Assembly: GCA_900772835.1 (NCBI GenBank)
Contig: CAAGSA010000031.1
Span: forward strand, 1 to 14,817
Source of the DNA: an uncultured Prevotella sp.
GTDB taxonomy: Bacteria > Bacteroidota > Bacteroidia > Bacteroidales > Bacteroidaceae
Length of the DNA stretch: 14,817 bases
Direction of reading: 5' to 3'
Shown: piece after piece, positions 6,050 to 14,061 of the stretch
Layout: each line of letters starts with the position of its first letter
Position numbering within the stretch: the first letter of the stretch is position 1
Notes under the pieces: model-generated
Databases searched by the model: none
Told to the model about the DNA's origin: nothing
Seen by the model: only the letters and a program-made list of their open reading frames with translations
Translations under genes and position numbers: made by a program

Positions 6050-7471
6050 CTACAGCCCTTTCTTCAGCGAGAACGTGAAGGTCAGTCCTCCGCCGGGGGG
6101 GGTGGTCACGGATATTCTTCCGCCGTGCAGCAGCACTGCATTCTTCACGATGGCGAGTCCGAGTCCGGTTCCTCCCATCTTCCGGCTTCTGCCTTTGTCC
6201 ACGCGGTAGAATCGCTCGAAGAGTCTGCTGAGGTGCTGTTGCGGCACTCCCACGCCGTTGTCGCTGAATGTGAAGTGCCACATTCCGTCTTTTCCGTCTT
6301 CAGCCTTCAGCGTGATGGCGGTGCCTCTCCCGGCGTAGGCAATGGCGTTGTCGATGAGGTTGCGGAACACGCTGTATAGCAGCGACTGGTTGCCGTGCAC
6401 GATGATGTCGGCTGTCAACAGGTTCTTGAAGCTCATGTCGTTTTCTTCCAACAGCAGTGCCGTCTCCCGCTGGATGCCGTCCACGAGCTGCCGTATGTCG
6501 GTATCCTCGAAGTCGGTGAGCATTTCCGAAGCGTCGTCGAGCCGGTTCAGCGTTGATATGTCGCGCAGCAGCGATGCGAGACGTTGCGACTGTGCGTAGC
6601 AGCGCTGCAGGAACTGTTCCCTGATTTTCTCGTCGGTGGCAGGGTTGTCTATGATTGTCTCCAGGTAGCCCTGTATGCTTGCCACAGGGGTTTTCAGCTC
6701 GTGTGCGATGTTCTGCGTCAGCTGTCGTTTCAGGATGTTCTGCTCCTGCTTGGTGTGCTGCAGGCGTTTGTAGAGCTTGATGATTTTCTCGGCAATCTCT
6801 CCCAGTTCGTCGTTCGGGAATTTTATCAGATCTTCTGTGTCGAGGTTCTCGTTGTGGTCGGCGCGGTTGGCAAAGGTTCGCAGATTGTTCACGTTCATTG
6901 CCAGTCGGTGCGTGAAGCGGTATAGCAGTACCGTGAGTAGTATCACGGCTACGAGCGCGAACCACAGGTAGTGTTGGTCGGTCTTCAGCATGCGTGCCAG
7001 ACTGTTGTTGTATGGCAGCGACGTGCGTATGATGAAGTTCTGCTTGGGAAATTTCGTGGCAGAGTAGAAGAACGACTGCCCGAGCGTGGAGCTTTTGCGG
7101 TCGATGTCGTAGCCGGTGCCGTATTTCAGCGCGTTCGTTACCTCCGTTCGCGAGAGATGGTTTTCGAGAGCGGTGTAGTTCTTGTATTTGTTGTCGTATA
7201 TCACCTTTCCGCTCATATTGATGAGCGTGACGCGCAGGTCAGGTTCATAGTGTGCCTTCACGTATGCGTCGATGTTCTTTTCCGACATGTTCTTGTTCAG
7301 GTCGAGCATTTCCGCCATGTGCTCGTTGTAGTCCTGTAGCCTTGTGTCGAGAATGTCGATTCTGTATCTCTTCTCCCTGTCGTGCTGGAACACGATGAAC
7401 GATGCAGCGAACAGCAGGAATACAGAGATTACACCAAGGTTCAGTTTCGTTCCGATGGATGATCTTTTCAT
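6050..7471 (-). CDS. Membrane-bound sensor histidine kinase, PhoR-like
   Basis: The 473-residue kinase has a transmembrane helix at about 12-28, a periplasmic sensor region of about 140 residues (including VTLINMSGKVIYDN at 81-94, a PhoR/PAS-like strand pattern), and a second helix at about 168-185. The cytoplasmic part has the phosphoacceptor H-box (NIAHELKTPVASIQGY, His257), N-box (NLIDNAIAYA from 371), G1 (DNGVGVP, 404-410), F-box (LFERFYRVD, 417-425) and G2 (GGTGLGLAIV, 433-442). It autophosphorylates at His257 and should pass the phosphate to the response regulator just upstream, whose stop codon lies two bases before this start, so the two are co-transcribed and probably translationally coupled. 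No pst genes are nearby, so phosphate as the signal is inference. A C8 run lies near the 3' end. Confidence 0.93.
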   Translation of the reverse strand: MKRSSIGTKLNLGVISVFLLFAASFIVFQHDREKRYRIDILDTRLQDYNEHMAEMLDLNKNMSEKNIDAYVKAHYEPDLRVTLINMSGKVIYDNKYKNYTALENHLSRTEVTNALKYGTGYDIDRKSSTLGQSFFYSATKFPKQNFIIRTSLPYNNSLARMLKTDQHYLWFALVAVILLTVLLYRFTHRLAMNVNNLRTFANRADHNENLDTEDLIKFPNDELGEIAEKIIKLYKRLQHTKQEQNILKRQLTQNIAHELKTPVASIQGYLETIIDNPATDEKIREQFLQRCYAQSQRLASLLRDISTLNRLDDASEMLTDFEDTDIRQLVDGIQRETALLLEENDMSFKNLLTADIIVHGNQSLLYSVFRNLIDNAIAYAGRGTAITLKAEDGKDGMWHFTFSDNGVGVPQQHLSRLFERFYRVDKGRSRKMGGTGLGLAIVKNAVLLHGGRISVTTPPGGGLTFTFSLKKGL

Positions 7472-7473
7472 GT

Positions 7474-8163
7474 CTATGCGTCAAAATAATATCCGAATCC
7501 CAGTCTTGTCACTATGCATTTCGAGAATCTTCCGATTTTCTTTCTCAGTCGTGTTATGTTCACGTCCACTGTGCGGTCGAGCACGAGCACATCCTTCGGC
7601 CAGATGCGGTCGATGAGTTCCTGTCTTGAGAACACCCTTCCCTTCTCGTCGAGCAGCAGGTGCAGGATTTCGAATTCGGTCTTCGTGAACGGCACGTCTT
7701 CGCCGTCGATGCTCACCGTCTTCTTGTCCAGGTTCAGTTCCAGTCCCTGATAGCTGATGATATTGTTTTGCGTATGCTGTCTCTTTTCCATCGTGCGGCG
7801 CAATACGGCACGCACCCTCACCATCACTTCGCGTATGGAGAATGGTTTGGAAATATAGTCGTCGGCACCGAGGTTGAATCCCGTCACGGTGTCGTTCTCC
7901 GTATCCTTTGCCGTGAGGAATATGATGGGGATATGGGCAGTCAGCGGATTCTCCTTCAGCTTCTTGGCAAGGGCGAATCCCGACATGGCGCCCATCATCA
8001 CATCGAGCAGCAGCAGGTCGTATTTCTCCACTCCAATCTCGAGAGCCTCTTCGGCAGAGTTTGCCGTGTCGGCGCTGTAGCCTTCTGTTTCGAGGTTAAA
8101 CTTCAGAATCTCGCAGAGGTCCTGTTCGTCGTCCACCACCAGTATCTTGTTCTTTGTTTCCAT
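7474..8163 (-). CDS. OmpR/PhoB-family response regulator
   Basis: The protein (229 residues from this start) has an N-terminal receiver domain: acidic pair in VVDDEQ, phospho-acceptor Asp in LLLLDVMM (residue 54), Thr in FLTAK (84) and Lys in YISKPF (106). A C-terminal OmpR-type winged helix follows (FTKTEFEILHLLLDEKGRVFSRQELIDRIW, then RTVDVNITRLRKKIG), the recognition-helix region typical of PhoB. The start is taken at 8163, not the ATG at 8169, because an AAAGGAG Shine-Dalgarno (8171-8177) is 7 bases from 8163 but only 1 base from 8169. It is the first gene of the two-component operon and is preceded by its own -7 element and by 11-bp-spaced repeats that suggest autoregulation. Confidence 0.93.
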   Translation of the reverse strand: METKNKILVVDDEQDLCEILKFNLETEGYSADTANSAEEALEIGVEKYDLLLLDVMMGAMSGFALAKKLKENPLTAHIPIIFLTAKDTENDTVTGFNLGADDYISKPFSIREVMVRVRAVLRRTMEKRQHTQNNIISYQGLELNLDKKTVSIDGEDVPFTKTEFEILHLLLDEKGRVFSRQELIDRIWPKDVLVLDRTVDVNITRLRKKIGRFSKCIVTRLGFGYYFDA

Positions 8164-8170
8164 AATCATT

Positions 8171-8177
8171 CTCCTTT
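8171..8177 (-). promoter_or_regulatory. Shine-Dalgarno that fixes the response-regulator start
   Basis: AAAGGAG on the minus strand lies 7 bases upstream of ATG 8163 and only one base from the alternative ATG 8169, favouring the inner start. Confidence 0.7.
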
Positions 8178-8229
8178 GCTTTCGTTGTTGTTTTTTTTTG
8201 CAAAATCCTTGTTTCTGTTATTTCTTCTG

Positions 8230-8237
8230 CAAAGTTA
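8230..8237 (-). promoter_or_regulatory. Putative -7 element of the two-component operon
   Basis: The minus strand reads TAACTTTG, matching TAnnTTTG, about 67 bases upstream of the proposed start codon. There is no TTTG at -33; instead the last of three TGTAAY-type repeats lies in that zone, which fits an activator-dependent promoter. Confidence 0.5.
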
Positions 8238-8258
8238 CTCCAACTGTTGTTCATACTT

Positions 8259-8286
8259 GTTACAGCCATATTACAATGCTGTTACG
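8259..8286 (-). promoter_or_regulatory. Pho-box-like direct repeats upstream of the response regulator
   Basis: On the minus strand CGTAAC (8286-8281), TGTAAT (8275-8270) and TGTAAC (8264-8259) start exactly 11 bases apart. PhoB-type regulators bind head-to-tail on direct repeats of 7 bases separated by 4, also an 11-base period. The array ends 21 bases upstream of the -7 element, overlapping the -33 zone. Confidence 0.45.
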
Positions 8287-8326
8287 TTCCATATCCGTGC
8301 CTCTTCGCATTGCTCCGTCCGGGGCG

Positions 8327-9667
8327 TTAAGCCAGTTCCTTCTTCAATTCCCTGAACACGCTCCACGCCACTGCCGCCGAGAGCAGGAACGAACAGGCAT
8401 CGGACACCGCCTGGCTCATTTCCACTCCCTGTAGACCGAGGAACAAGGGCAGCACCGCCACGGCAGGGATGAAGAACAGTCCGCTCCTCGCCGCTGCCAC
8501 GATATTTGCACGCACGGGCTTGCGCACCGTCTGCGACAGCATGTTGGTCAGTATAATCAGAGCTATGAGCGGATACGTGACGAGCTGCCAGCGCAGGGCG
8601 GCGCAGCCCACGGCAATGACCTGTGGGTCGTTGCGGAATTCGCTTATGATGGGTTGTGTGAATGCGAAGCCGACGATGGTGAGCAGGATGAAGAACACGG
8701 TGCCTATCTTCACGCAGTAGGCGAAGCCCTCCTTTATGCGGTCGTAGAGCCTTGCCCCGTAGCAGAATCCGCACAGAGGCTGGAACCCCTGTCCCAGTCC
8801 CACTATTCCGGCATATACGAAGTTGGATATTCTCGTCACAATCGACATTCCGGCTATCGCCGCATCGCCGTAAGCGCCGGCGGCGATGTTCAGCATTATC
8901 GTTGCCACGCTTGCCAGTCCCTGTCTTGAGAGCGACGGCGTTCCGCCGATGAATATTTCCTTCACCAGTTCTCCTGACGGGCAGAACTTGCTGATGTCCA
9001 CTGCTATGTTCTCCCTCTTGCGCGTCATTCGGAACAGGATTACGAAACTTGTTATCTGGCTGACGAGCGTTGCCACGGCAGCCCCCGTTATCCCTAAGCA
9101 GAAATAGAATATGAGGATGGGTGCGAGCACCACGTTGAGCAGCACTCCGCTCGTAATGCCGTACATGGCATACTTGGCGTTCCCTTGGAAACGCATCTGG
9201 TTGTTCAGCGTGAAGGAGCTTGTCATGAACGGTGCTCCGATGAGGATGATGCCCAGATAGCGTTCCGTGTATGGCAGTATGGTTTCGGTGGAGCCGAGGA
9301 ACAGGCAGATGTCGGTGAGGAAGGCGAGCCCCACTACGGCTACAATCAGTCCGAGCGCGAAACTGTAGACGAAGCCCGTTGATGCCATGCTCTCAGCCTT
9401 CCCTGTCTCCTTCTGCCCCAGGCAGCGCGATATATAGTTGCCCGACCCGTGTCCACAGAAGAATCCTATCGCCTGTATGATAGTCATCACCGAGAATGAT
9501 ATTCCCACGGCTGCTGTGCTTTGCGTGTTGATCTTGCCCACATAGTAGGTGTCCACCATACCGTAGATGCTCGTCACGAGCATGGATATGATAGTGGGTA
9601 CCGCCATGCTTATTATCACGCGGTGTACCGGTGCGTGTGTGAGGAATGTGTAGTTGTCTTGCTTCAT
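8327..9667 (-). CDS. MATE-family multidrug exporter (MepA-like)
   Basis: The 446-residue polytopic protein shows the two-fold repeated six-helix organisation of MATE exporters. Typical segments are AVPTIISMLVTSIYGMVDTYYVG (about 22-44), the FFCGHGSGNYISRCLGQ loop (about 69-85) and, in the second half, GLGQGFQPLCGFCYGARLYDRI, which resembles the MepA/NorM subgroup. These are inner-membrane Na+- or H+-coupled exporters of cationic drugs and metabolites; the true substrate is unknown. Its Shine-Dalgarno (GGAGG, 9681-9685) directly follows the dacB stop codon, so it is the second gene of a dacB/MATE operon. No clear terminator follows its stop. Confidence 0.93.
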   Translation of the reverse strand: MKQDNYTFLTHAPVHRVIISMAVPTIISMLVTSIYGMVDTYYVGKINTQSTAAVGISFSVMTIIQAIGFFCGHGSGNYISRCLGQKETGKAESMASTGFVYSFALGLIVAVVGLAFLTDICLFLGSTETILPYTERYLGIILIGAPFMTSSFTLNNQMRFQGNAKYAMYGITSGVLLNVVLAPILIFYFCLGITGAAVATLVSQITSFVILFRMTRKRENIAVDISKFCPSGELVKEIFIGGTPSLSRQGLASVATIMLNIAAGAYGDAAIAGMSIVTRISNFVYAGIVGLGQGFQPLCGFCYGARLYDRIKEGFAYCVKIGTVFFILLTIVGFAFTQPIISEFRNDPQVIAVGCAALRWQLVTYPLIALIILTNMLSQTVRKPVRANIVAAARSGLFFIPAVAVLPLFLGLQGVEMSQAVSDACSFLLSAAVAWSVFRELKKELA

Positions 9668-9680
9668 TTTTCTTTTCTTT

Positions 9681-9685
9681 CCTCC
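9681..9685 (-). promoter_or_regulatory. Shine-Dalgarno of the MATE gene
   Basis: GGAGG on the minus strand directly follows the dacB TAA and lies 13 bases from the ATG at 9667. The match is strong but the spacing is long; the intervening bases are all purine. Confidence 0.55.
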
Positions 9686-11089
9686 TTATCTGCATAGAGC
9701 CTGGCACACTTTGTCCTGGAAATTCCTTCCCGACGAGGTGTATCTTATCCCCGAGTTGATTATTGAGAAACAGAGCACATGCCCGTTTGCCGCCGTGCAG
9801 TAACCGGCGAGCGAGCTGATGCCCGTCAGAGTGCCCGTCTTTGCCCTCACGTTGTCGTGGGCGGCGCCGCGGCGCATGCGTTCGTCGAGCGAGCCGTCCA
9901 CTCCTGCTATCGGCAGGCATTCGTGCAACGCGGCATAGATGTTCTTCTTGCTGTAGGCATAGCGCAGGAACGCCACTTCGAGTTCTGCTGACACATAGTT
10001 GTATAGCGATAGTCCGCTGCCGTCGGCGATATAGTATGCCGATGGCTTGAATCCGAGTCTCGACACAAGCCTGTTCATTGCCTGCCGCCCGTGGCGTGCC
10101 GTAGCGCGGCTGCGCCTGCCGCCGTCGGAGGCTATCTGATAGAATACGGCTTCGGAATACAGATTGTCGCTTCTTTTCAGCTGGCGGTGCATCACGCTGG
10201 TGAGCGGTGTCTCCTTTATATATATGAGGTGTGCGCTGCCCGGCATGTCCTCCTCTCGGCATCTGCCTTCAACGCAGATGCCCTTCTGTCTGAGTTTTCT
10301 CTTCAGCCTTTCGCCGAATTCCTCCTTTCTGTCCACGAGCAGCGGCGACAGCACCGGGTTCTTGTCGTCCCAGCACCATCCCTCGCCCAGCCGGTCGCGG
10401 TCTTTCATCGTGAGGTCGATGCAGATGTCGCCCTTGATGGTGTCGATGCCCATCGACGCGATGCTGTCGGCTATGTCTGCAATGTCGTCGTTGCTCACGG
10501 TGGGGTCGAATCCTCCCCGGCAGTATATGTTCCCGTTGAGAGCGGTGCTGTCCCTTTCGCCCGTGTATCCCACGGTGGTCTTCAGCCTGTATGCGGTGCC
10601 CAGCTGGTCGAGTGCCGCCACCGCCACCATCATCTTCAGCGTGCTTGCCGGTCGCAGCAGCTGCCGCGCGTCGCGCTCGTAGAGCACGGAGTCGGCAGTG
10701 AGGTCGTACACCATCATCCCCACGGCAGATGTGTTGAAAATCGTTGTCTTGCTGAATATGTCGTTGATGCGCTCCACTATATTCTGCGGCCATGGCAGCG
10801 TGTCTTGTATGGTGGAGAAGCTGAAGGCATCGTCGTCGTCGGCAGCATTGTCGCCGTTGTCTATTTCCGCCGAATCCAGGTCGAGCGTGTCCACGTATAT
10901 TGCCTGTACCTTCCTGCTGATGCCTGTGCCGGTGTGGTGCGCCAGGGCTGTGTGGTGGCGTGCGGTGGCGTGGCGGGTCTTGTCTATAGTGGCATAGAGT
11001 GGGGCTGCCGTTATCATTGCGGCAGCTGCTATGGCACTACAAAGTCTGTAAATCTTTTTCATCCGGATATTTTGCTGTTGTAAGTTCAT
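9686..11089 (-). CDS. dacB: D-alanyl-D-alanine carboxypeptidase/endopeptidase (PBP4 type, peptidase S13)
   Basis: The protein carries the three penicillin-binding motifs in order and at S13-like spacing: SxxK at Ser149-Thr-Leu-Lys152, SxN at Ser307-Asp-Asn309 and KTG at 417-419. It trims or cleaves peptide cross-links in periplasmic peptidoglycan. Length is 467 residues from ATG 11089. An inner ATG at 11062 (Met10) begins a better-looking signal peptide (MKKIYRLCSAIAAAAMITAA, probable cleavage after the APLYA stretch); neither start has a good Shine-Dalgarno, so the inner start is a serious alternative. Between signal peptide and catalytic domain is an unusual low-complexity stretch of about 60 residues, first His-rich, then acidic (DNGDNAADDDDAF). 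It is divergent from nadB and the first gene of an operon with the MATE exporter. Confidence 0.92.
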   Translation of the reverse strand: MNLQQQNIRMKKIYRLCSAIAAAAMITAAPLYATIDKTRHATARHHTALAHHTGTGISRKVQAIYVDTLDLDSAEIDNGDNAADDDDAFSFSTIQDTLPWPQNIVERINDIFSKTTIFNTSAVGMMVYDLTADSVLYERDARQLLRPASTLKMMVAVAALDQLGTAYRLKTTVGYTGERDSTALNGNIYCRGGFDPTVSNDDIADIADSIASMGIDTIKGDICIDLTMKDRDRLGEGWCWDDKNPVLSPLLVDRKEEFGERLKRKLRQKGICVEGRCREEDMPGSAHLIYIKETPLTSVMHRQLKRSDNLYSEAVFYQIASDGGRRSRATARHGRQAMNRLVSRLGFKPSAYYIADGSGLSLYNYVSAELEVAFLRYAYSKKNIYAALHECLPIAGVDGSLDERMRRGAAHDNVRAKTGTLTGISSLAGYCTAANGHVLCFSIINSGIRYTSSGRNFQDKVCQALCR

Positions 11090-11287
11090 TGCTGCGCCTT
11101 GGCTTTGCAGTATTTCCCACGGAAATCATGGCGCAAAATGAAAATCGCTGACAAAATTACGCATTTTAGTTTTAATATTTAGTCTTTTTACTATTAAAGA
11201 ATGTGATTTGCTATAAAAAGCAACACTTGTTCGCTCATTCTCAGAAAATCTTATTACTTTTGCAGCTGTAAATAAACAAGCGTTTTT
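11090..11287. promoter_or_regulatory. Divergent dacB/nadB promoter region
   Basis: A minus-strand TAATTTTG (11152-11159) is a candidate -7 for dacB. A plus-strand TACTTTTG (11255-11262), 25 bases upstream of the nadB ATG, is a candidate -7 for nadB; TTG at 11227-11229 is the nearest -33-like sequence but is too far for a good fit. Between them lies a 7-bp inverted repeat, TTTAATA (11171-11177) and TATTAAA (11192-11198). Confidence 0.5.
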
Positions 11288-12877
11288 ATGATTTATAAAT
11301 ACGATTTTCTTATCATCGGCGCTGGCGTGGCAGGAATGAGCTATGCGCTGAAGGTTGCCCGTGAACACAAGGGCAAGATCTGTCTCATCTGCAAGACTAC
11401 GCTTGATGAGGCAAACACGTATTTTGCCCAGGGTGGAGTGGCATCGGTCACAAACCTGAAGCTTGACAACTTCGAGAAACATATCGAGGACACGATAATT
11501 GCCGGCGACTACATCAGCGACCGCGATGCCGTGGAGCAGGTGGTGCGCAATGCCCCGGCTGAGATAGACGAACTGGTGAAGTGGGGCGTGAACTTCGACC
11601 GCAAGGAGGACGGGTCGTTCGACCTGCACCGTGAGGGCGGACACTCCGAGTTCCGCATCCTGCACCATGCCGACGACACCGGTGCGGAGATTCAGCGTGG
11701 GCTGATGGAAGCCGTGCGCAGCAATCCCGACATCGACATCAGGGAGAACCACTTTGCCGTGGAAATCATCACGCAGCACCACCTTGGAGTGGTGGTCACA
11801 CGGCGCACGCCCGACATCGAATGCTACGGCGCATACGTGCTGAACCCCGAAACGCAGAAGGTGGACACATATCTGAGCAAGGTGACACTGATGTGTACTG
11901 GAGGCTGCGGTGCCGTATACCAGACCACCACGAACCCCGTTATTGCGACGGGCGACGGCGAGGCAATGGTATACCGTGCCAAGGGAACAGTGAAGGACAT
12001 GGAGTTCGTGCAGTTCCACCCCACATCGCTCTATCATCCGGGCGAAACGCATCCGGCATACCTCATCACCGAGGCGATGCGCGGCTACGGCGCGATACTG
12101 CGCTTGCCTAACGGGGATTCGTTTATGGAGAAATACGACAAGCGGCTCTCGCTCGCACCGCGCGACATCGTGGCGCGTGCCATCGACAAGGAGATGAAGA
12201 TACACGGCATCGACCACGTATGCCTCGACGTCACGCACAAGGATGCGGAGCAGACAAAGCTGCACTTCCCGAACATCTACAAGAAATGCCTGAGCATAGG
12301 CATCGACATAACCAAGCAGTATATCCCCGTGCGCCCGGCGGCACACTATATGTGCGGTGGAATACAGGTAGACCTGAACGGCGAGTCGAGCATCCGGAGA
12401 CTGTATGCCATAGGCGAATGCTCGTGCACCGGGCTGCATGGCGGCAACCGTCTTGCTAGCAACTCGCTCATCGAGGCTGTGGTATATGCCGATGCTGCCG
12501 CCAAGCACAGTGTGGCACATGTGGATGAATACGACTTCAACACCCGCGTGCCGGAATGGGACGACGAGGGCACTATGACCAACGAGGAAAAGGTGCTCAT
12601 CACGCAGAGCGTGAAAGAAGTGGGACAGATTATGAGCAATTATGTGGGCATCGTGCGCAGCGACCTCCGTCTGAAGCGTGCCTGGGACCGTCTCGACCTG
12701 CTCTACGAGGAAACGGAGGCTCTCTTCAAGCGTGTCAAGGCAAGCCGCGATATTTGTGAGCTCCGCAATATGATAAACGTGGGCTACCTCATCACGCGCC
12801 AGGCAATCGAGCGCAAGGAATGCCGCGGACTGCACTATACCATCGACTATCCGCAGCACGCCTACGACAAGAAATAA
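11288..12877 (+). CDS. nadB: L-aspartate oxidase
   Basis: The 529-residue flavoprotein oxidises L-aspartate to iminoaspartate, the first step of de novo NAD synthesis; quinolinate synthase NadA uses the product. The N-terminus has the FAD-binding GAGVAG (11-16) and the AQGGVASV block (47-54). Residues known to matter in E. coli NadB have clear counterparts: Glu116 (REGGHS), His244 (QFHPTSLYHPG), Arg292 (APRDIVARA), His353 (AAHYMCGG) and Arg388 (HGGNRLASNSL). REGGHS plus full conservation of these positions favours NadB over succinate dehydrogenase or fumarate reductase flavoproteins. The gene stands alone, without nadA or nadC beside it in this window, divergent from dacB, with a strong terminator downstream. 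A long open frame on the opposite strand is a composition artefact. Confidence 0.95.
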   Translation: MIYKYDFLIIGAGVAGMSYALKVAREHKGKICLICKTTLDEANTYFAQGGVASVTNLKLDNFEKHIEDTIIAGDYISDRDAVEQVVRNAPAEIDELVKWGVNFDRKEDGSFDLHREGGHSEFRILHHADDTGAEIQRGLMEAVRSNPDIDIRENHFAVEIITQHHLGVVVTRRTPDIECYGAYVLNPETQKVDTYLSKVTLMCTGGCGAVYQTTTNPVIATGDGEAMVYRAKGTVKDMEFVQFHPTSLYHPGETHPAYLITEAMRGYGAILRLPNGDSFMEKYDKRLSLAPRDIVARAIDKEMKIHGIDHVCLDVTHKDAEQTKLHFPNIYKKCLSIGIDITKQYIPVRPAAHYMCGGIQVDLNGESSIRRLYAIGECSCTGLHGGNRLASNSLIEAVVYADAAAKHSVAHVDEYDFNTRVPEWDDEGTMTNEEKVLITQSVKEVGQIMSNYVGIVRSDLRLKRAWDRLDLLYEETEALFKRVKASRDICELRNMINVGYLITRQAIERKECRGLHYTIDYPQHAYDKK

Positions 12878-12941
12878 GACACATTACTGCTGTCAATACG
12901 GACTGCTCTATATGTGTAATTTCCACTTTGTGTGGGTCCAT

Positions 12942-12998
12942 AAAAAAAGACGTTCCCGGGGAATGGATAACTGCTCTTCCCCGGGAATGTCTTTCTTT
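12942..12998. terminator. Strong bidirectional terminator between nadB and the SIMPL gene
   Basis: An 18-bp stem (12946-12963 with 12977-12994, one G-T pair) around a 13-base loop is flanked by seven A on the left and a T-rich run (TTTCTTT) on the right. It can end nadB on the plus strand and the SIMPL-domain gene on the minus strand; the U7 tail makes the minus-strand direction stronger. Confidence 0.92.
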
Positions 12999-13007
12999 AT
13001 CTCTGCA

Positions 13008-13715
13008 TCAGTCTTTCAGCGAATACGTCACTGTGGTCACCACCCTCACCTTCTTTATATAGGGCGTGTTCGAATCCCTGTCCTCGATCGAGAACTGTCC
13101 CTGGTCGGCATTCATGATTTTGTCAATCTTGCTCTTGCTGTTCTCGGCGAACTGGGCTGCGGTCTGTTCTGCGTTCTCTATTGCTTCCTGCATCATCTTT
13201 GGCTTCATCTTGCGGAAAGCTACATACTCGTACTTCACGGGGTTCTCGTAGCCGCCGTCAACGATTGCCACACCCTTCTTCAGCAGTTCTCCCTGGCGCG
13301 CGATGATACTGCGCACGAGTTTCACGTTGCCCGACGTGACGGTGATTATCGACGTGATGTTGTAGCGGTATGGGTTTCTGTTCTCGCCGTAGCGTTCGGC
13401 GTTGAGGTCGATCACTACCGGGGCGTTCACGCTAATCTCGCCTGCCTTCAGTCCGCTGTCCAGCAGAAACTTGCGTATGGTGCCCGTGGTGGCGTTGATT
13501 TTGCTGTATAGCTCCGGCAGGTCGTTGCCTATCTCCTTCGACACGATGGGCCACGTGACTTTGTCTGCCTCCACCTCCTTCTCTGCCAGTCCCTTCACAA
13601 CCACCTTGCGGTCTTTGCCTGCCAGACTTTTCAGTCCTGAGTTCACACTGTCTCCAAGCACGATGATGCCCACGGCTAAAATCAATGCTTGCTTCACGCC
13701 TGTACTGATATTCAT
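13008..13715 (-). CDS. SIMPL (DUF541) domain protein, membrane-anchored
   Basis: The protein (235 residues from this start) has an N-terminal hydrophobic anchor or uncleaved signal (VKQALILAVGIIVLGDSV). A SIMPL/DUF541 domain follows, recognisable from its VVVKGLAEKEVEADKVTWPI opening, an RKFLLDSGLKAGEISV middle block and the alternating RYNITSIITVTSGNV strands. Family members face the periplasm and their role is poorly known. The start at 13715 is chosen because GGAGG (13723-13727) lies 7 bases upstream; the longer alternative at 13745 would add ten residues (MLKKKNGGTA) with that Shine-Dalgarno inside the coding region. Two candidate -7 elements are upstream, and the gene ends at the bidirectional terminator shared with nadB. 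Confidence 0.87.
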   Translation of the reverse strand: MNISTGVKQALILAVGIIVLGDSVNSGLKSLAGKDRKVVVKGLAEKEVEADKVTWPIVSKEIGNDLPELYSKINATTGTIRKFLLDSGLKAGEISVNAPVVIDLNAERYGENRNPYRYNITSIITVTSGNVKLVRSIIARQGELLKKGVAIVDGGYENPVKYEYVAFRKMKPKMMQEAIENAEQTAAQFAENSKSKIDKIMNADQGQFSIEDRDSNTPYIKKVRVVTTVTYSLKD

Positions 13716-13722
13716 AGCGGTT

Positions 13723-13727
13723 CCTCC
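13723..13727 (-). promoter_or_regulatory. Shine-Dalgarno that fixes the SIMPL-gene start
   Basis: GGAGG on the minus strand, 7 bases upstream of ATG 13715. It argues against the upstream in-frame ATG at 13745. Confidence 0.7.
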
Positions 13728-13765
13728 ATTTTTCTTTTTTAGCATTTATAAAATCATTGCGTAGG

Positions 13766-13784
13766 CAAAGATAATGCAAATATA
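13766..13784 (-). promoter_or_regulatory. Two overlapping-range -7 elements for the SIMPL gene
   Basis: The minus strand has TATATTTG (13777-13784) and TATCTTTG (13766-13773), both matching TAnnTTTG, 11 bases apart. Neither has a clear TTTG at -33. They mark the last sequence belonging to the GC-rich block. Confidence 0.45.
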
Positions 13785-13824
13785 GTCATAATGGTAGCTT
13801 CCGCCCTCGTTTTTAGACTTTTTT

Positions 13825-14061
13825 ATGGTTCATCCGGAATATGGAGTGATAGAATATCAGACCTTTGATCGTTGGAAAGGGAGTATTCTTGATATGTTCG
13901 GCATTTTGATTGATTGTGAAGAGCATGGCAGATACCATTATTATATAGCCAATCCGGAAGTGTTAAGCGAAGGAGAGTTGCGCACATGGCTTCTTGATAC
14001 CTACGGCACGGCTGAAACATTATCAAGCATTATTGGCTTAACTTTTTTATTCGAGATTTAA
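13825..14061 (+). pseudogene. Fragment of a WYL-type transcriptional regulator
   Basis: The 78-codon frame reads TFDRWKGSILDMFGILIDCE, then YHYYIANPEVLSEGELRTWLL and DTYGTAETLSS. This resembles the segment just after the N-terminal HTH in Bacteroidales WYL-domain regulators, where a TFHNHR..I..MF.I.I.C pattern is followed by YYIEN and WLL.TF. The HTH that should precede it is missing: the frame is closed by a stop at 13795-13797 and the intervening residues do not fit. The WYL domain that should follow is also absent; after TLSS the frame runs into the tail of the opposite-strand gene. This looks like a remnant left by a deletion or an insertion, in AT-rich DNA. A small intact unknown protein remains possible. 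Confidence 0.5.

Noticed and set aside
10091..11083. A 330-codon plus-strand frame opposite dacB
   Set aside because: No recognisable motif; the minus-strand frame carries all three PBP motifs.
11126..12859. A 577-codon open frame on the minus strand covering nearly all of nadB
   Set aside because: It is antisense to a clearly conserved nadB, has a low-complexity His/Val/Leu-rich composition with no domain pattern, and is explained by the GC-rich third positions of nadB.
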